Source: Scolanthus callimorphus
Lineage: Eukaryota; Cnidaria; Anthozoa; Actiniaria; Edwardsiidae
Length of the DNA stretch: 64,000 nucleotides
Assembly: GCA_033964015.1 (NCBI GenBank)
Contig: CM066919.1
Span: 25,305,204-25,369,203 of the forward strand
Direction: 5' to 3'
Shown: positions 1 through 12,434 of the stretch, in pieces
Layout of the letters: each line of letters starts with the position of its first letter
Numbering within the stretch: position 1 is the stretch's first letter
The notes under the pieces: model-generated
Seen by the model: the letters and a program-made list of their open reading frames with translations, nothing else
Told to the model about the DNA's origin: nothing
Database searches by the model: none
Translations under genes and position numbers: made by a program

Positions 1-1260
1 AGAGCCTCTATGAGAAACACCTTTCTGCGCATGCCACAACGTTCAGAATCAGCCAATCAGTGAACGCCCACGAATGGATGTCCCCAGAGCCTCCCCTGCG
101 AGCAGACGAGCCGGGGAGCTCAGGGTACGAGAAGCCTGTTTAGCATTCTCGTACCCAGAGCTCCCCAGCTCGTCTGCTCGCAGGGGAGGCTCTGGTGACA
201 TCCATTTGAGGGCCGTCGCTGATTGGTTTATTTTGAGCGTTGGAGCATGCGCTGAAAGGTCTTTCTCTCAGCGGCTCTGTATTAAATCTCGCGCATGCGT
301 CAGTGGCTGTCACCAGAGCCTCCCCCGTGAGATACGAGCTGGGGAGCTCTGGGTTCGAGAATGCCTGTTTAGATGAGGCTGTCAAACTACTGCGCGCGCT
401 CCATCTACTTGAACGGCGGGTGCTAAATCCATTCTCTTATCATTCCCTTTCACCGGCTCTGTAACTCCCTATGCGTCAGTGGCTGTCATCAGATCGAGAA
501 TGTTCGCGTACCCAGAGCTCGAGCATTCTCTTACCCAGAGCTCCCCGGCTCGTCTCCTCGCGGGGGAGGCTCTGGTGACTGCCACTGATGCATGCGCGAG
601 ATTTGACACAGAGCCGCTGAGAAAGATATTTCTGCGCATGCCCCAACGTTCGAAATCAGCCAATCAGTGAACGCCCACGAATGGATGTCCCCAGAGCCTC
701 CCCTGCGAGCAGACGAGCCGGGGAGCTCAGGTACGAGAAGCCTGTTTAGATGAGGCTGTCAAACTACTGCGCGCGCTCCATCTACTTGAACGGCGGGTGC
801 TAAATCCATTCTCTTATCATTCCCTTTCACCGGCTCTGTAACTCCCTATGCGTCAGTGGCTGTCATCAGATCGAGAATGTTCGCGTACCCAGAGCTCGAG
901 CATTCTCTTACCCAGAGCTCCCCGGCTCGTCTCCTCGCGGGGGAGGCTCTGGTGACTGCCACTGATGCATGCGCGAGATTTGACACAGAGCCGCTGAGAG
1001 AAAGATATTTCTGCGCATGTCCCAACGTTCGAAATCAGCCAATCAGCGAAGGCTCTCAAATGGATGTCCCCAGAGCCTCCCCTGCGAGCAGACGAGCCGG
1101 GAGCTCTGGGTACGAGAATGGAGCTCGAGAAGCTTTGGTGACAGCCTTTGACGCATGCGCTAGATTTGATATAGAGTCGTTTGTGCGCTGACACCTAACG
1201 TTCAAAACAGCCAATCAGTGAATGCCCTCGAATGGTTGTCCCCCCTCCCCTTTCCCGTGG
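1..1260. repeat. Nested and duplicated MITE cluster (CTCGTACCCAGAGCTC family)
   Basis: The stretch is built from repeated copies of a short inverted-repeat element whose ends read CTCGTACCCAGAGCTCCCC and its reverse complement. The interiors carry CGCATGCGCGAG (NRF1-like) and CCAATCAG (CCAAT box) motifs. A block of about 377 bp is present twice in direct order: the segment starting AGATGAGGCT lies at 371 and again at 748. A clean single copy of the same family lies at 32551-32770, and diverged copies lie near 28680-29010 and at 60812-61015. Open frames here are by-products of the repeats. No gene is seen. Confidence 0.8.
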
Positions 1261-1684
1261 TACGGGAGTACGAAAATGTTCCGTCACGACACTGGTGAAG
1301 TTGGAAAATATTGTGTTTATAGCCCGGCTCTCATATCTGCCTTACTATTTAAATGCATTGAAAGCCTTTTTACATGAAATGGATACTCTTTACTGATGTT
1401 TCGTGGTCGCCGGGCCTCTCTCCTCTCTGGGTAAGCTACCTACACAGTCTGACATGGGTTCACCAAGCCGGTTGTCAAAAGTTTTGAGGGCTTTGTCTGT
1501 TGTCAGTATAGCAAGCATCTGTGTTGAGATTTCAAGGATAATTTTTTGTTGCATTTGACTGCATGTGACCCAGGGACTGTGGGAAGTTTGTTAAATATGT
1601 TTTTTGTCAGTTGTCGGCAGATCCAGACACTGCTCTTAGACGGTTTCCATATGAAAGTATGTTTTAAATCATAAAATATTTTAC

Positions 1685-3696
1685 CTGAGTTTACACAAGT
1701 CTCGCCTCCACGTAGTTTGTTTTTCTTGCCAGGCAGGCAAGCTGGTTGAGTGTGATCGTTGAACGTAATCGGAGGATCCAAATAGATCATGGCAATGTCG
1801 TTTTTACGATGGTTTATGTATTTAGGGTGCACTATAAATGTTTCGTTTTTGACCTGTCTTGTCTGCCCCATGCCAGCTATGTCTCGGGTACCTGAAAGAA
1901 AATCAAAGGGGATGTGTTTATGAAGCCCAGGCCTAGCCAATGACGGTGGTACGGAGGGAACGAAGGATGGACGGAGGGAAGGACGGAGAGAGAGAGAAGG
2001 ATGGACTGACTGAGGGGGAGGGGGGGGGGGGCGAGGAAAGGATGGACGGAGGGAAGGACGGAGGGAATTAAAGATGGACTGACTGGGGGGGGGGGGAGGG
2101 GACGAGGAAAGGATGGACGGAGGAGGGAAGGACGGAGGGAAGGAAGGATGGACTGACTGAGGGGGGAGGGGACGAGGAAAGGATGGACGGAGGGAAGGAA
2201 GGAAGATGGACGGAGGGAGGAGGAAGCTATTTACCAAATGCTATAGTGTAGTCATCTCCGTACTGCGGTAGGTAACAGTGGCCGGCAGTCAAAGCCCATC
2301 TGTGGCTTATCAATGCGGCACCACATACGTGTTTGCCATAGATACGCAGTGAGCCTTGCCATAGAAAGGTATCTGCTTGTGCGTCTTCACCATTGATGAT
2401 ATATCCTTCCACGAATTTCCTCAAGTCCCTGGGATATGAAGAAAGGGGAATAGAAGGACGGGTGGTGGACCTCTTTTTCCGACTCGATTGGTTAAGAACG
2501 TTCTCCAGATGCTCTGATTCCCCGCATTCATACGAATCTGACACGACTGGAAGATAAAGTATAATGAATGATATATTGATCTATTGCATTTCTGAACCGT
2601 TGGATTTTATATAGGCATTTCTGAACCGTTGGATTTTATATAGGCCCACTCTGGAAGTGCGTGGGAAATGTTCGTCGAGATGTTATGATCTATGAACCTA
2701 ATAACTAGCTTTCTGCCCAATTAAAGGGGCCCCAGTTATTTTCGATGAATCCGTACATTACATATTCAGAAAAGTTTTTTTATTTTTGTAGTCTTTGTAG
2801 TTTTATTCAGGCATCACTAGGAAATGATCTATGTAATCACACAAGTGAATAGGACGTTTTCTGGTCTTCCTATTCTCATAACTGCAAATATTGTTTAAAA
2901 TTCTTGCCATCGCATGTGGGCTTTAAAAGGCCAGTATTTCTGAACAAAATGACCTTAATTATATCCATTTTTGACCACAGGAATGCCACTATCTGATTTT
3001 AGTATAATTACTCAAAGTGACTATCAGAAACTCTGCGCGTTGATTGGTGGAGTCTCCTCAACTGCAAATATTGTTTAAAATTTTTGCCATCGCATGTGGG
3101 CTTCAAAAGGCCAGTATTTCTGAAATGACCTTTACATCCATTATTAACCAAAGGAATATCGAATGCCACTATTCGATTTTATTGTATAATTGTAATTTAA
3201 ATGTAATTTATAGTGTAATTTAGGGACTGTTCGTTAATTACGTCGCAGGCGGGGGGGGGGGGGGGGCTGGTGTTTTTTTCTGCTCGTAGGTTTTGTGAAA
3301 ACTTACCCCCGTTCAAAAAACGTAGTTTCAATTTCTATCCCCTTCGAAAACGGCTATTTGAAACTTTACCCCCTCCCCCTGCACGCTAATCGACTTAGCT
3401 AGTTAAGCTTGTAGTATCAAAATGGCGTCTAACTAAGTATGATTGTTGAAGAGGATGTACCGGTAGAACAAGCTCTAAACTGACAAGAAAAGAGAGGAGA
3501 AGTTCGACAGAAATCTTTAGTAGGAACTGTTTAGTTGGCCCCGGACACTCCGGAGTGCTCTGTGTTTCACGCAATTGCACTCAATCCAATCACTGAAATG
3601 CACCCCCCAAAAGTTTCGCATGTTCTAAAAATTTACCCCCAAATTTTTCAATGTTCTGCAAAATTTACCCCCCTCCCCCCCTTATAAAACCACCAG

Positions 3697-3735
<39 letters not shown>

Positions 3736-4849
3736 TGCGACGTAATTAACAAACAGTCCCTTATAACTACAAATGACTATCAGACATCTGCGCGTTGACG
3801 GGTCGATAGTTTTGATTCAATTCTTGCTAAAAATCATCTTATAGTCGTTGAAAAGCATTTGGATAGCACTCGCGAGTTTTGTTATGATCGTTTAAAAAAA
3901 CTAATAAGTACAAAAAGTTTTGGTATAAAAATCAAGAGTCATTTGATTCCTATTTTGATTCCTATTCACAGGCCCGTTACCAGTATGGGGCGAGCGAGTC
4001 GAATTATGAAAATCGCAGAACCCCAGAATGTGATCGAAGAATGCTAATAAGTACAAAAAGTTTTGGTATAAAAATCAAGAGTCATTTGATTCCTATTTTG
4101 ATTCCTATTCACAGGCCCGTTACCAGTATGGGGCGAGCGAGTCGAATTATGAAAATCGCAGAACCCCAGAATGTGATCGAAGAATGCTCCAGCTCGCACG
4201 ATTCGATAAGTTCGGGGCCCACTCAGGTTGTTCGCGATTATCTTAATTGGCTTTGCATCGAAGGAGCTAATATCTTTTCACAAAGTTGCGCAAACATTCA
4301 ACGTTTAGATTCACAAAATTCAACATCACTCAAACATTTGCAAGCGCCATGTTGAACGAAGTTCAGCTGGTTTGGCATCCCCAACACAATTGTTGACTAA
4401 TGTGCAATTAAAATATTTGGCCACAATAACAGAGGCAGATTTAGGGGGGCGAGGCCCATACATTGACTGTATTTGGAGAAGGAAATTTGCAAATTTTCGT
4501 CCCCTATTTTCACTATCCCAAGCACAAAAAAAGGCAAAAGAATATACGGCAAATGGCGTAAATAATACATTATGATGTTTGGCGACGCTAGATCTTGAAT
4601 TGGCAAAAATCATTTGTTAGATTAGAGACCTTAATGGGATTCTGCCCAGCCTCCAGCACCTTAAAGAGTGTGCGATTAATATTTTAAGTTTTAAATAGGT
4701 TTCTTCTTATCTCTCGAAAATATAATAGTTTTCTATATCGGCGCAAGCTTATGTCTCCAAATACCCAAGATGAAAGCTTTACAACGGCTTTCCTTACCTG
4801 CCAAAGCTACTAAAATCACAAACAAGATCACGAACAGATGACGCACCAT
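1685..4849 (-). CDS. Secreted chymotrypsin-like S1 serine protease, copy 1 (5' part; 3' end off the left edge)
   Basis: Three exons are supported: 4798-4849, 2235-2546 and 1685-1891, all joined at phase 1 with GT-AG borders. Exon 1 encodes a hydrophobic signal peptide beginning MVRHLFVILFVILVALA. Exon 2 carries a propeptide with a furin-like RKKR-S site, the mature start IINGEDA, WQGSL and the catalytic histidine in TAGHC. Exon 3 carries the catalytic aspartate in NDIAMIYL and the typical PACLPG segment. The exon with the catalytic serine is expected further left but was not found in 1-1684, so the gene either continues outside the window or lacks it. The residue before IING is Tyr, not the Arg/Lys normal for trypsin-type activation. 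It is a paralogue of the gene at 14306-18887, with identical exon phases. Family assignment is secure; substrate is unknown because the specificity pocket is not seen. Confidence 0.85.
1935..2226. repeat. Polypurine minisatellite in intron 2 of protease copy 1
   Basis: G/A-rich direct repeats of roughly 70 bp are built from GGATGGACGGAGGGAAGGA and GATGGACTGACTGAGGGG blocks with runs of up to about ten G. On the minus strand this reads as a proline/serine-rich open frame continuous with exon 3, but the frame is a product of the repeat and lies beyond the splice acceptor at 1892-1893. Confidence 0.8.
2586..3160. repeat. Short direct duplications in intron 1 of protease copy 1
   Basis: A 29-bp unit beginning GCATTTCTGAACCGTTGG is repeated back to back at 2586 and 2615. 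A second duplicated block starting ACTGCAAATATTGTTTAAAA occurs at 2881 and 3061 (spacing 180) and continues for about 90 bp with small differences. Nothing coding is seen. Confidence 0.75.
3223..3760. mobile_element. Harbinger-like MITE with G-tract inverted repeats and TTA target duplication
   Basis: The left end GGGACTGTTCGTTAATTACG and the right end, read in reverse complement, match over 27 bases with one mismatch, and both ends run into long G (C) homopolymers; the right C tract is about 40 bases. TTA flanks the element on both sides (3220-3222 and 3761-3763). A 3-bp TTA/TWA duplication with a GGG start is typical of PIF/Harbinger-type elements; that class assignment is inference. No transposase frame is present. 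Confidence 0.75.
3901..4186. repeat. Apparently perfect 143-bp tandem duplication
   Basis: Copies at 3901-4043 and 4044-4186 read the same base for base as far as I can follow, so the duplication is recent or an assembly effect. It lies in intron 1 of protease copy 1. The short open frames across it reflect the repeat and match no family I know. Confidence 0.8.
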
Positions 4850-5192
4850 TTCGATTTCGATGCCGTCTCAGATCTGACTGCTTTCTTAGAGCTCAACATC
4901 AAAATAAATGTTTCGCTTGCATACCTTGTAAGCTGACCTTTGAAGGAACCGCTTGATATTTGACTTTTCGTCCTTTCTAACCCTTCAGTGATTTTAATAG
5001 CAGGGATATTGGCATCTAAAATGAAAGCACGAGTGAGATAATACTACAAGGAGGCGCCGCTTTTCGTAATGGGGTGGATCCAGGATTGTACAAAAGGGTG
5101 GGGGGTCCGTTTCTTTCGTCACTCCTTCCACGACTGATACGGGCAATATAATATACAGACCTCGACCATGCGTGGTCTTAGTATCACAATAA

Positions 5193-6025
5193 TTAAAGTG
5201 CCACTATTATCAAGTTTGCAAATTATTTACTTTATGCCTTATTTGAAAGAGCTGAGGCTCGGAAGAAATATGCTTCTTTCCGTTTTCAAAAATCTTTTTT
5301 GGTTCCGAAGATATTAGAGTTTGAAATTTGGCCGCCATTGCTCCAAAGTGTGACTTGATGACGTCACACTCTCAACAAACAAAGTGGTGAATTATTTGAT
5401 GGTCTATATTTTTGTTGGATTTCCATCAAATCCTATCAAATTTTCCACGGTTATTGAACTCATTCTTCCTGATAATTTTGTTTACCTTAATTGATTGCCA
5501 TGGCAACAGCCTTTGTTCCAGACCACCCCTATCCAAAATTCTAGATGAGGCTATATCTTTTGAAGAAATCAATTGTAACCTACATTGCCATGCCCACATA
5601 TCTTATTTAGTAGTAGCTCGTTTTTAGTAACAAGCAAATTGGTTAATTCTGAAATATGGGCGGGTAAAATCGAGAAATCCTAAAATCGTCTGGGGAGCCT
5701 GGAACCAGGGGGTTACCATGGCAACCCTGATTGATGAGTCACATCACTCTGTTCAAGTCAAGTATTCATTCTGCCAAGTTTGAGCACTCTAACTTCAAGA
5801 GGTATAGAGATATACCTCTTTTTAGTATTTAGGCATTGATCAAGTTGAGAGTGTGACGTCATCACCCATGCTAATTTGCATATCGTTCTTACCTTAATAA
5901 CTTCTGAACGAAAACAGCTATCAAAAAACGGTTAACAGCATTGTTCTAGTTTTGCAAAGCTGCCTAACATATGGAGAATTGGCAAAGATTGGTTACCCTA
6001 ATTTTTGATAATAGTGGCACTTTAA
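5193..6025. mobile_element. Inverted-repeat element, TTAAAGTGCCACTATTATCA ends
   Basis: The ends are a perfect 21-bp inverted repeat starting TTAAAGTGCCACTATTATCA. A second inverted pair inside (GATGACGTCACACTCTCAAC near 5353 and its complement near 5845) contains CRE-like TGACGTCA. No transposase frame is seen. A distantly similar end (TTTAAAGTGG) flanks the element at 41474-41900. Confidence 0.7.
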
Positions 6026-6159
6026 GTCCTCATTGCCTTAGTGCTCAATGTTACTTTTCTTAATGCAGTCCGGCAAAGATGGAAGAGAATGATCGTACAG
6101 TGATCGTAGCCCCTGAGCTCCCCCTTGATCGCCTCTTCTCCGCCACTATCTATCACGTA

Positions 6160-7831
6160 TTAGTATAAACCAACTAATGGTCTATTACAAATCCATTCTG
6201 ATTGGCTGAGCTACTAGTGGTCTATTAGTGATAGACCGTACCTGGCAAAACCACCACCTTTTTTTGCAAGAAAACTTGATTTTTTTAACATAAAATAATG
6301 GAATTCATTGCCAAAACCGACCAAATAGTTGGTTTATACTAAAACAATTAGACCTCTCGTCCTCATGTGCTATGATATCAATAGACCATTCGGCCTGAAG
6401 GTCTAATTGTTAATTGTTAAGTAGAGACACACCCTCATAATCACGAATCGTGTAATCTGATTGGCTCCAACGCACTATAATCTATCACTTATTAATCATA
6501 TCACACTAGTGGTCTATTATCAATGCTGCGTTCTGATGTTGAACTACTAGTAGGCTATAATAGCCGCACTAGTAGCGAAAAGTGTCGGAAAATGGCAAAT
6601 GATCAGATGTCAGAAAACGTTTTTGGCTATTCAAATTGACCGTTTAGTGTTATTTGACTAAAACAATTATTCCTCTCTCATTCTCATGGGCTATTGACTC
6701 AGAGCCCATCGAGGTCGAGGAATAATTGTTAAATAGAGTTATAGTGAGTAGCAAAAAATATACGGGGCCTGCTCCACCCGAAAGGGGCAGGGTTTTGAGG
6801 CTAAAATTATATAAAAGGGTAGCAAAAATCATAGTTTGTTCCTTGTCAAGGAAATTTGGATGATCGCTAAGCGGGGGGGGGGGGGGGGAGGGGGGTTGTA
6901 ATAGGGTTCCTCAAATCCGTCGAACCGTTCAATTTTTCATGAAAATCCGCCGATCCGCCCAAATTTTCGCCTCAATCCGAATTCGCAACGTTTGATTTAT
7001 GGAAACAGTTGATAATATTAGAAAAAAATACGTTTCACTGTATCGCTCATACACGAACATCTAACTGAGGGACGTGTCATTATTTAGCGGGTTTTTGTGA
7101 TCCCCCGTCCCCTATTTGACCTAGTAGAAGACATTTTACAGAAAGAGGGAGTCAACATTTTTCTTTGGTTGAGCGCGAAGCGCGCCCACATTTTGATAAA
7201 CGCATGTATCAAGCCTCAGAGAAAGGGTAGATAAACATTGAAATACGCTACCTCAACTATGTATGAAAGCTCCTATTGATGGGCTCCTGAGCCTGTAGAT
7301 TATTTATGACGAAATTATTGTTATTCTCATGTGCGTGAAGCGCGGCCCAAATGACGACTTTCTATACTTGTAACGTCGAACTTACGCTTACACTTGTTCT
7401 ATAAATGGCTTACACTTGTTCTATAAATGGCGCGGGGGTAGTGTCTCGTTGCGCGAGTTCTCAAAGAGTAAGTTAGATGTCATTCTTTATGCACGCGAAG
7501 CGCGCCGAAATTTTTATTAGGTATGCGAAATTAAGTATGTGAAATACGAAAGCATATTAACGGCCTACAAATTCGAACATCCAGGGCTATTTGTTTTTAG
7601 TCAAATCACACTAGTGGTCTATTATCAATGCTGCGTTCTGATTGGTTGAGCTACTACTAGTAGGCTATAAGTTATAGCCTACTAGTAGCGAAAAGTGTCG
7701 GATTTGAAAGCCAGAAAATGGCAAATGACCAGAACAAAAACATTTTTTGGCTATACAAATTGACCTACTAGTGTGATTTGACTAAAACAATTATTCCTCT
7801 TGCCCTCATGGCCTCTGAGTCAATAGCCCAT

Positions 7832-7862
<31 letters not shown>

Positions 7863-7863
7863 G

Positions 7864-7895
<32 letters not shown>

Positions 7896-7910
7896 CAGAC
7901 CCTACAGTCA
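6160..7910. repeat. Cluster of CCAAT-bearing inverted-repeat MITEs
   Basis: At least three related elements lie here: about 6162-6425 (ends AGTATAAACCAACTA), about 6450-6750 and about 7600-7905. They share CTAGTGGTCTATTA, TCTGATTGG and AAAACAATTATTCCTC blocks and internal hairpins. A further relative lies near 57335-57480. Between them is unrelated AT-rich sequence with a G tract at 6871-6890. No gene is seen. Confidence 0.6.
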
Positions 7911-8736
7911 ACAATCCGTAGTTGCGATTATCAGAATCCGAAATCCGAAGTCGAATTTTCAATAGATCCGCGATCCGGTACGTTTTGAGAATCCGAAAAT
8001 CCGCTCGAGTTTTTCTTAAAATCCGTAATCCGTGTGCTATTTAGGCCCAAATCCGCCGATCCGCAAACCTATTCATAGTTCCGACCTGTCATTCAAAGCC
8101 ATAGTTACTGTTATGTCCCACAAACAAACCAGGGTTTACCTTAAAAAAAAAGTCCAAAAATACTCCGATCCCGCTTAGGTTGACCAGATATCTTTATCTT
8201 CGGATCATCTCAGTTTATACTGTCATAAAAGGCAAAAAAGTGCTGCAAATCGGACTGATTTCGGAAGTCCTGAAATACTGTTTGTGGGACATGATCAGTC
8301 CCCGCGGGAGAATCTTTTCAACTCTGATTGGTATCTCCAGATAGCGTGAAATGGCTTCATTGTTTGATCGGAACTATGAATTCACCTCCCCCCTAAGCCG
8401 TTCCCTGGATAAACATTGTCATTACAAAAATCATGGTTACAACAGCTACAAAAGTAGTTTTATTTTTACTTGAGCATTGGCCTCGTACATGAAATCTACA
8501 ACAATTCAGGCTTTAATAATAAAAAAAAAACTAAAATATGATCCCCGTATCACAAGTATGATGCTCTCGCTTTATGGGCTCTTGAATTCCAGGTTAAACA
8601 TCCGCAAACGTTTTAGCACTAGTACAAAATAACATTTACCAATAAATGTTAAGAAAATTATGCCTCCTTTACACTGTTTTTGGCGTTCGTTTTTAACGCA
8701 TTGCTTGCTCCTTATGATGCATCATCTTCTCAGTGA

Positions 8737-8777
8737 TCACGCATGTCCGGGGTAGCCAGATCCGTTAGGTCCGACAC
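8737..8777 (-). CDS. Candidate terminal exon of protease copy 2
   Basis: A strong pyrimidine-rich acceptor ending TTTTCTCAG precedes GTGTCGGACC. Joined at phase 1 to the donor at 14305 it adds GVGPNGSGYPGHA and a stop (TGA at 8739-8737). An alternative acceptor only about 70 bases after exon 4 (near 14236) also begins GTGTCGG and would give a different short tail, but its pyrimidine tract is poor. Either choice is tentative; the call rests only on splice signals and phase. Confidence 0.3.
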
Positions 8778-9615
8778 CTGAGAAAACACAAAAAAGAAAC
8801 ACAATGGACCTTCTTCTTAGCTCGTATCAGGGAATTGTGACTGCTCATATCAAATCAGCGACGGATCAAGGAAGTAGTTGCTCAGCGGCGGAACCAGAAA
8901 TTTGGGAAGAGAGGGGCGCAAGACCTAAAGAGGGGGCGCCCGCCGTCATCAAGAAGTCCTGTCGCTTTTTAGAATCCGCGCGGGCTGCCTGTGGTATTTT
9001 TAAATCTCGAACCAGGCCCTTTGGCCTAGGAAAAACAAAATGGCGACCAAGAGAGACGATGTTTCTCGAACACGTTTTGGTGAATTTTGCTACTACATTC
9101 CCTAAGATATGAGGAATAATACTTACAGACCTCCCAAATAAGGTAAGGGGGATTTCCTACTAAGGAAGTTTCGCAGCGGTGGCAATTCGACAGATTTTGG
9201 CGAATTTTATTGATATTGAAACATAATGGGACCGATCGTTATATTACGTCCACGGGGGGGCGGTGGTTTTCTAAATTTATTGAATGTTAAAATTCGCACC
9301 CCCTCATTAAAAAGGCGATACAAAAATAACCCCCACATAACATCGATGTTCTAAAACGTTTACCCCCACCCTGTAACCAGATCCCCCTGTTTGAACTAAT
9401 GGAAGAAAATTTACAGAAATTTCTCTTTTGTTGCGAGGGAAGCGCGCCCTAATTTTTATGCATGAATGCATTTCACCAAACCTCAAAGAAAAGGTAGATG
9501 AACATCCCATTTGCTGTGTGTAGTAAACAAAGATCGCAAATGACGTGCGTGAAGCAGGGACCAAATGACGAAGCTCTATCCTCGTAACTTCGAACTCACG
9601 CTTGCCTAATAATTA

Positions 9616-10835
9616 CAGGGTCCAGAAGGGGGGGTCCCAATCCCATTTCCCAGTGTAAATTTTCGCCAAATCCCAGTCCCAATCGCCAAATCCCAGTTCC
9701 TGTAACGGTTTTTCCAGAAATCCCAGTCAGACTTTTGGAAATCCCAGTGATAAAAAAGTGTTGTGTAAACTGCTCTAGAGTGGTTTCAATTAATCCGTGA
9801 AACAGATAGTAGCGTATTACACACTACGCTCTACCTCAATTGTTCTCTTTTAATGTGTTGCCTTGGCTATAACTCTTTGGTAGTTTTATGTGTTTTAATG
9901 TGTTTTATGGATTTACTGAAACCACTCTAATAAAGCAAAAGTTTGTAAATAATTCTCTTAAACGCATGTGGCTACCAGGCATCTTTGTTTCAGTCATCCT
10001 TTTCTGAGCAGTTTTGCTATACTGTGGAGTACACAGATTCACTGGTTTTACTGCTAATAGTAATGTCTGACTCTGACGTCTTAAAGATGTTTATAGTGGA
10101 GCCCTTCTAAAAGTCTACGAGTCTTTGAATGGACCCGAACAATTAAAGCGATATTGATTCACTTTTGACAAACATCATTCGGTCAACCGTGCGTAAGACG
10201 AAAATTGAGCTTTTTTCTGGCTTCCAGGTTCTGTGTGGTCAATCAATCTCCAGAGCGAGGTCTGCAAACCCACGTGTCTTGCTCGATGCTTCTATCCCTG
10301 CATTCTTGCAGATTATTGTCCCAGTTCTCACGTACAAGTCAAAGGGACTTCCCTTGCAATTTTTCGTCCAATTTGCTATCCCCTAGGGGTGAAATTATCT
10401 GTTGACCATGCCCAATTTGCTATCCCTTTGGGTTAAAATCAATTTTCCTGACGAGCATCCCCATCTATTTTTATCGAGGGTTCTCCCCTCCCCCTCCCCC
10501 CGAGGTTTCAGTCAAAGCCTATTGGAAGAGTCATATGAGATGGATTAATTGGTAACCAAACAACAAACCGCTGTACAGTTAATTCCTTTTGTCGTTTTAT
10601 CTGTTTTATGTCTTTTTCACATGTTTACGTACACTGATTTATTCTGACAATTATTTTAAAATGATGTTTTTTATCGTTTTACAAGGAAAAGGGAAATAAT
10701 ATAGAATCCCATTCCCAGTTTGGCCATTAATTCCCAGTCCCAGTGGTGAAATCCCAGTCCCAGTGACCCCAGTCCCATTTTTCCAGCCTAAAATAAGGCC
10801 AATCCCAGCTCCCATTTTACCCCTTCTGGACCCTG
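9616..10835. mobile_element. 1.2-kb inverted-repeat element, CAGGGTCCAGAAGGGG ends
   Basis: A perfect 16-bp inverted repeat CAGGGTCCAGAAGGGG sits at both ends and TAATTA flanks each side (9610-9615 and 10836-10841). Next to the ends are many repeats of AATCCCAGT. No transposase frame is recognisable. A degenerate relative lies at about 11125-11765. The CAG...CTG ends suggest a non-autonomous hAT-type element, which is inference. Confidence 0.65.
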
Positions 10836-10948
10836 TAATTAGGCGTTCTCTTTTCGAACTGAGACAGCTCCGATGCTTAATTACTGCAGAGTGTCTTTCT
10901 GGGGAGAGGGGAGAGTTATTTTTTTTTCTCCTGGCTAAGATACATTTA

Positions 10949-12038
10949 TGGACCGGTCATTTATATCAGAGAGGGGGGTGGAGGAGAAAATACCTGTGAT
11001 CCAAAATATTTTCAAGAACCCCACCTGATAGCATTGATTGTTTTCGGGAGCCCCCTCTGATAAAATGAAACATTTCAGGACCCCCCTTACCCTCCATCCA
11101 TGTCAGTCAAAATGATTCAAACAGGTCCTGAAGGGGGTCCAAATCCCATTTCTCAGTGTAAAAGTTTCACAAGATCCCAGTCCTGAAGTTTTTTTTTTCG
11201 CGAAATCCCAGTCAAAGTTTTCAAAATCCCAGCGTTACTGCGATTTTCATAATTCTGCGAACTCCCAACTTGACATTTCCGAACGCCAAACTGCGTTTTG
11301 GCTTCCGTCAATCAAACATTTAAAGTCAAGTCCACGCATGTTTTCTGAGTTTGGTTTGCATTTTACGGTGAAAAATTGTGTTTTTAAGCCTAGCTAGTCC
11401 CTATCAGTTCTAAAAGATCTATCAAAGCTTTCGTGAAATCACCCAGAGCTGTTCACTCGTTTGATTGACGGAAGCCAAATCGCGGTTTGTTGATCCGGTG
11501 TGAGTTCGCAGAATTTTGAAAATCGCAGTAAAAAGTGACTTTTAGACATGTGTACAGAGTGTTTGTATTGCAGTCGTAGGGCAAAATTTTAAAAGCAGTT
11601 CACAAATTTTTAAAGCCACTCTTTACATACATTGATATTTGATTGTTGGTTCAGTCAAAGGCAAATTGACCTTTCTTAACATTTTTTCCATTTCAAGTTC
11701 TATTGGCCAAATCCCAGTCCCAGTGACTCCAATCCCATTTCCAAACCTAGCATAAGGTCTCCCACAATGGCTATCATGGCAAGTCACTAAAACCTCCTAC
11801 CTCCCCCTCTTTTCTGAAGGCAGTATCTGGATCTGTTAATGATGAGGAGTGTTAAGATTGAGTAGATGACGAGCGCGTAGCGCGAGCCGAATATTTTTTA
11901 GACTTTTGCTGATATAGACAAAATAATTGTTTCTCAAGACCCCCTTAACTGCCCCTTGTGTTCGCTTAAAAAATTTCAGGGCCCCCCATTTTCTCCTCCC
12001 CCCCCCCCCCCCCTCCGACTTAAATAATGACCGGTCCC
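10949..12038. mobile_element. Harbinger-like MITE, GGACCGGTCATT ends
   Basis: The ends GGACCGGTCATT and its complement are followed inward by G tracts, with TTA on both flanks (10946-10948 and 12039-12041). The design matches 3223-3760 and 12435-12963 although the ends differ. Inside lie a degenerate copy of the 9616-10835 element and the smaller inverted-repeat element at 11279-11500, so insertions are nested. Confidence 0.55.
11279..11500. mobile_element. Short MITE, GGCTTCCGTCAATCAAAC inverted repeat
   Basis: The arms read CCAAACTGCG...GGCTTCCGTCAATCAAAC and the complement GTTTGATTGACGGAAGCC. A second copy lies at about 15959-16163 in intron 2 of protease copy 2, a little upstream of exon 3. 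Confidence 0.6.
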
Positions 12039-12434
12039 TTACTTGTAATGACATTCGTAGCCATTTCATTGTGCACGTTCTCAAAACTATATTACAGAAA
12101 TTGGCGTACTCGCTATATGGCGTAGCGCTGTATGCTAGGATGCAACGGCTTGACACATTATTATTTAGTTTGAACCACAGTGTCTTTGAAAAAATTACCC
12201 CCTGTTTGAGAGAGGGTCCCAAAAATATGCACCGCGGGGCATAATTCCGATTGGGAGGGGGAAGGGGGGGGGAGCTAAGTCGGGATGGGACAACTTTATG
12301 GGGGGGGCCTGAAATTGGTATTTTTTTTAGTTTTCTTGAAGTGTCAGATGAATTGGACAAATATTTAATGGCGCCCAAATGATTGGGGGGTGGGGAACTC
12401 GTCGAACCCGCTGACTCTCCACGACAAGTTTTTA

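Noticed and set aside
1503..2237. 244-codon proline/serine-rich minus-strand frame
   Set aside because: It is exon 3 of protease copy 1 read through both splice sites into the polypurine minisatellite; the proline-rich part is repeat sequence.
3859..4355. Two overlapping frames across the 143-bp duplication
   Set aside because: They exist because the repeat was duplicated in frame-compatible fashion; no recognisable family.
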